NCBI GenBank assembly: GCA_913061335.1
Contig: CAJXTP010000170.1
Coordinates: forward strand, 1-6,518
Direction: 5' to 3'
DNA length: 6,518 nt
From: an uncultured Loktanella sp.
Lineage (GTDB): Bacteria > Pseudomonadota > Alphaproteobacteria > Rhodobacterales > Rhodobacteraceae
The position numbers and the translations under genes were made by a program. The first letter of the stretch is position 1. Each line of letters starts with the position of its first letter. The notes beneath the pieces are model-generated. The model was not told the DNA's origin. It made no database searches and was given only the letters and a program-made list of their open reading frames with translations. Shown here one piece after another: positions 5,741-6,518 of this stretch.

Positions 5741-6385
5741 ATGGTGACTCTTTACGCATGTTTAGGTTCTGGGAATTGTTTTAAACCGTGGCTCACTTTG
5801 AAACAACTTCACAGAAACTTTGAAGTGAAGCTAATTGACGTTCTGCGGGGAGAACAAAAGGAAGTTGAATATCTAAAAATCAACCCGCTTGGCGTGGTGC
5901 CGTATCTTTTGACTGCTGATGCAGCAGGAATAGGTGAGAGCAATGCGATGATTTGGTACATTGCTGAGGGCACGCATTTGATGCCGAATACTGCGGCCGA
6001 TCGTGCGGAAGCCCTTCAGTGGATGTTCTTCGAGCAATCCAAGCTCGAACCCTTTATTTCCCCGGCGCGTTTTTTTACGACGATTCTTCCTGAGAAAAGC
6101 GCATCAATGAGTGATGAAATTGCGGAGTGGCAAAGCAAAGCAAAGCCTGGCCTTCGACGGCTGGATGACCATTTTCAGAACCGCAAGTTTGTCCTGCAAT
6201 CAAATTACTCGATCGCTGATATCGCGATGTACGGGTACGTGCATGTGCTTGAAGAAGCAGGGTTTTTTATGGCTGACTTTCCAAATATTGACCGTTGGGC
6301 CAACGACGTTGCGATGACGGATCACTTCAGTCCTCTTTCCGATATTGGTCAATCGGTCGTTCAGCCAAAGCGTTTGGCAGGATAA
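5741..6385 (+). CDS. Glutathione S-transferase family protein
   Basis: 214 residues from ATG 5741, normal for cytosolic GSTs. The N-terminal thioredoxin-like domain covers residues about 1-78: beta strand VTLYACL, then GSGNCFK, where Ser10, or possibly Cys13, sits at the usual catalytic position. The VVPYL motif carries cis-Pro54, and ESNAMIWYIAEG with Glu66-Ser67 would hold the glutamyl part of glutathione. The C-terminal helical domain contains WMFFEQSKLEPFI and the SIADIAMYGYVH segment with its N-capping box. Family members conjugate glutathione to electrophiles or act as reductases or isomerases; the substrate here cannot be read from sequence. No signal peptide, so cytoplasmic. The gene is divergent from the reductase operon and may share its regulation. 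The next probable reading frame begins 12 nt after the stop. Confidence 0.9.
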   Translation: MVTLYACLGSGNCFKPWLTLKQLHRNFEVKLIDVLRGEQKEVEYLKINPLGVVPYLLTADAAGIGESNAMIWYIAEGTHLMPNTAADRAEALQWMFFEQSKLEPFISPARFFTTILPEKSASMSDEIAEWQSKAKPGLRRLDDHFQNRKFVLQSNYSIADIAMYGYVHVLEEAGFFMADFPNIDRWANDVAMTDHFSPLSDIGQSVVQPKRLAG

Positions 6386-6397
6386 CAGGCATCGCGA

Positions 6398-6518
6398 ATG
6401 AAAAATGGGCCCGTTGATCTATCGACATCTTCGCTTTTGGCAGGGCCATTGGCTGGTCAATCGAATGGGAGTGTTCAACTTTCGGAGGACCGGTATTCAA
6501 TAATTCGGCGCCTAAAGG
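6398..6518 (+). CDS. Probable start of an unidentified gene, cut by the window end
   Basis: ATG 6398, 12 nt after the GST stop, opens a frame that stays open to the last base (40 codons). It begins MKNGPVDLSTSSLLAGPLAG and continues to LSEDRYSIIRRLK. The start has only a poor Shine-Dalgarno sequence. The closing RYSIIRRLK faintly resembles the first strand of protein kinase domains, but that is too little to name a function. The opposite strand is also open here, overlapping the GST end, so the call is tentative. If real, its spacing suggests co-transcription with the GST gene. Confidence 0.4.
   Translation, partial: MKNGPVDLSTSSLLAGPLAGQSNGSVQLSEDRYSIIRRLK

Noticed and set aside
1..6518. 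CRISPR array, tRNA, rRNA or defence system
   Set aside because: No regularly spaced repeats, no tRNA-like cloverleaf and no defence-related domains were seen on either strand.

Overview
The window reads like an accessory or IS-rich stretch of an alphaproteobacterial chromosome or plasmid, most likely a marine roseobacter (Rhodobacteraceae). This is inferred from the protein families together: an IS3-family element with an A6G slippery site, an IS66 TnpC remnant, a short class II (cobalamin-dependent) ribonucleotide reductase, a roseobacter-type RTX protein with an uncleaved-looking hydrophobic N-terminus, and a GST-family protein. No ribosomal or tRNA marker is present to fix the taxon.

Left part (1-1666): an almost complete IS3-family insertion sequence. 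The window opens about 12 nt inside its left inverted repeat, and the right end is at about 1226. orfA and orfB overlap in the usual -1 arrangement, but orfB carries an extra base near 443-447, so this copy is probably dead although its DDE residues survive. A largely unassigned 270-nt stretch follows, then the last ~56 codons of an IS66-type TnpC transposase, so the region is a graveyard of mobile elements.

Middle (1722-3445): one 480-codon RTX calcium-binding protein gene split by a single in-frame TGA at 2241-2243. Both sides lie in the same frame and together form two successive modules of RTX repeats plus a beta-rich tail. A small ORF of unknown function (3173-3322) and a gene-poor stretch follow.

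Right part (3501-6518): on the minus strand, a short NrdJ-like ribonucleotide reductase overlaps by 8 nt a small DUF1653-like gene, giving a probable two-gene operon. It is divergent from a GST-family gene on the plus strand. The shared 232-nt intergenic region contains several short palindromes, two of them sharing an 8-nt core repeated 35 nt apart, which suggests regulator binding. A coding region of unknown function probably starts 12 nt after the GST gene and leaves the window.

I see no convincing new defence, CRISPR or biosynthetic system. The most interesting points are the interrupted RTX gene, the displaced redox cysteine and missing tail of the short reductase, its coupling to a DUF1653-like protein, and the palindrome-rich divergent promoter.
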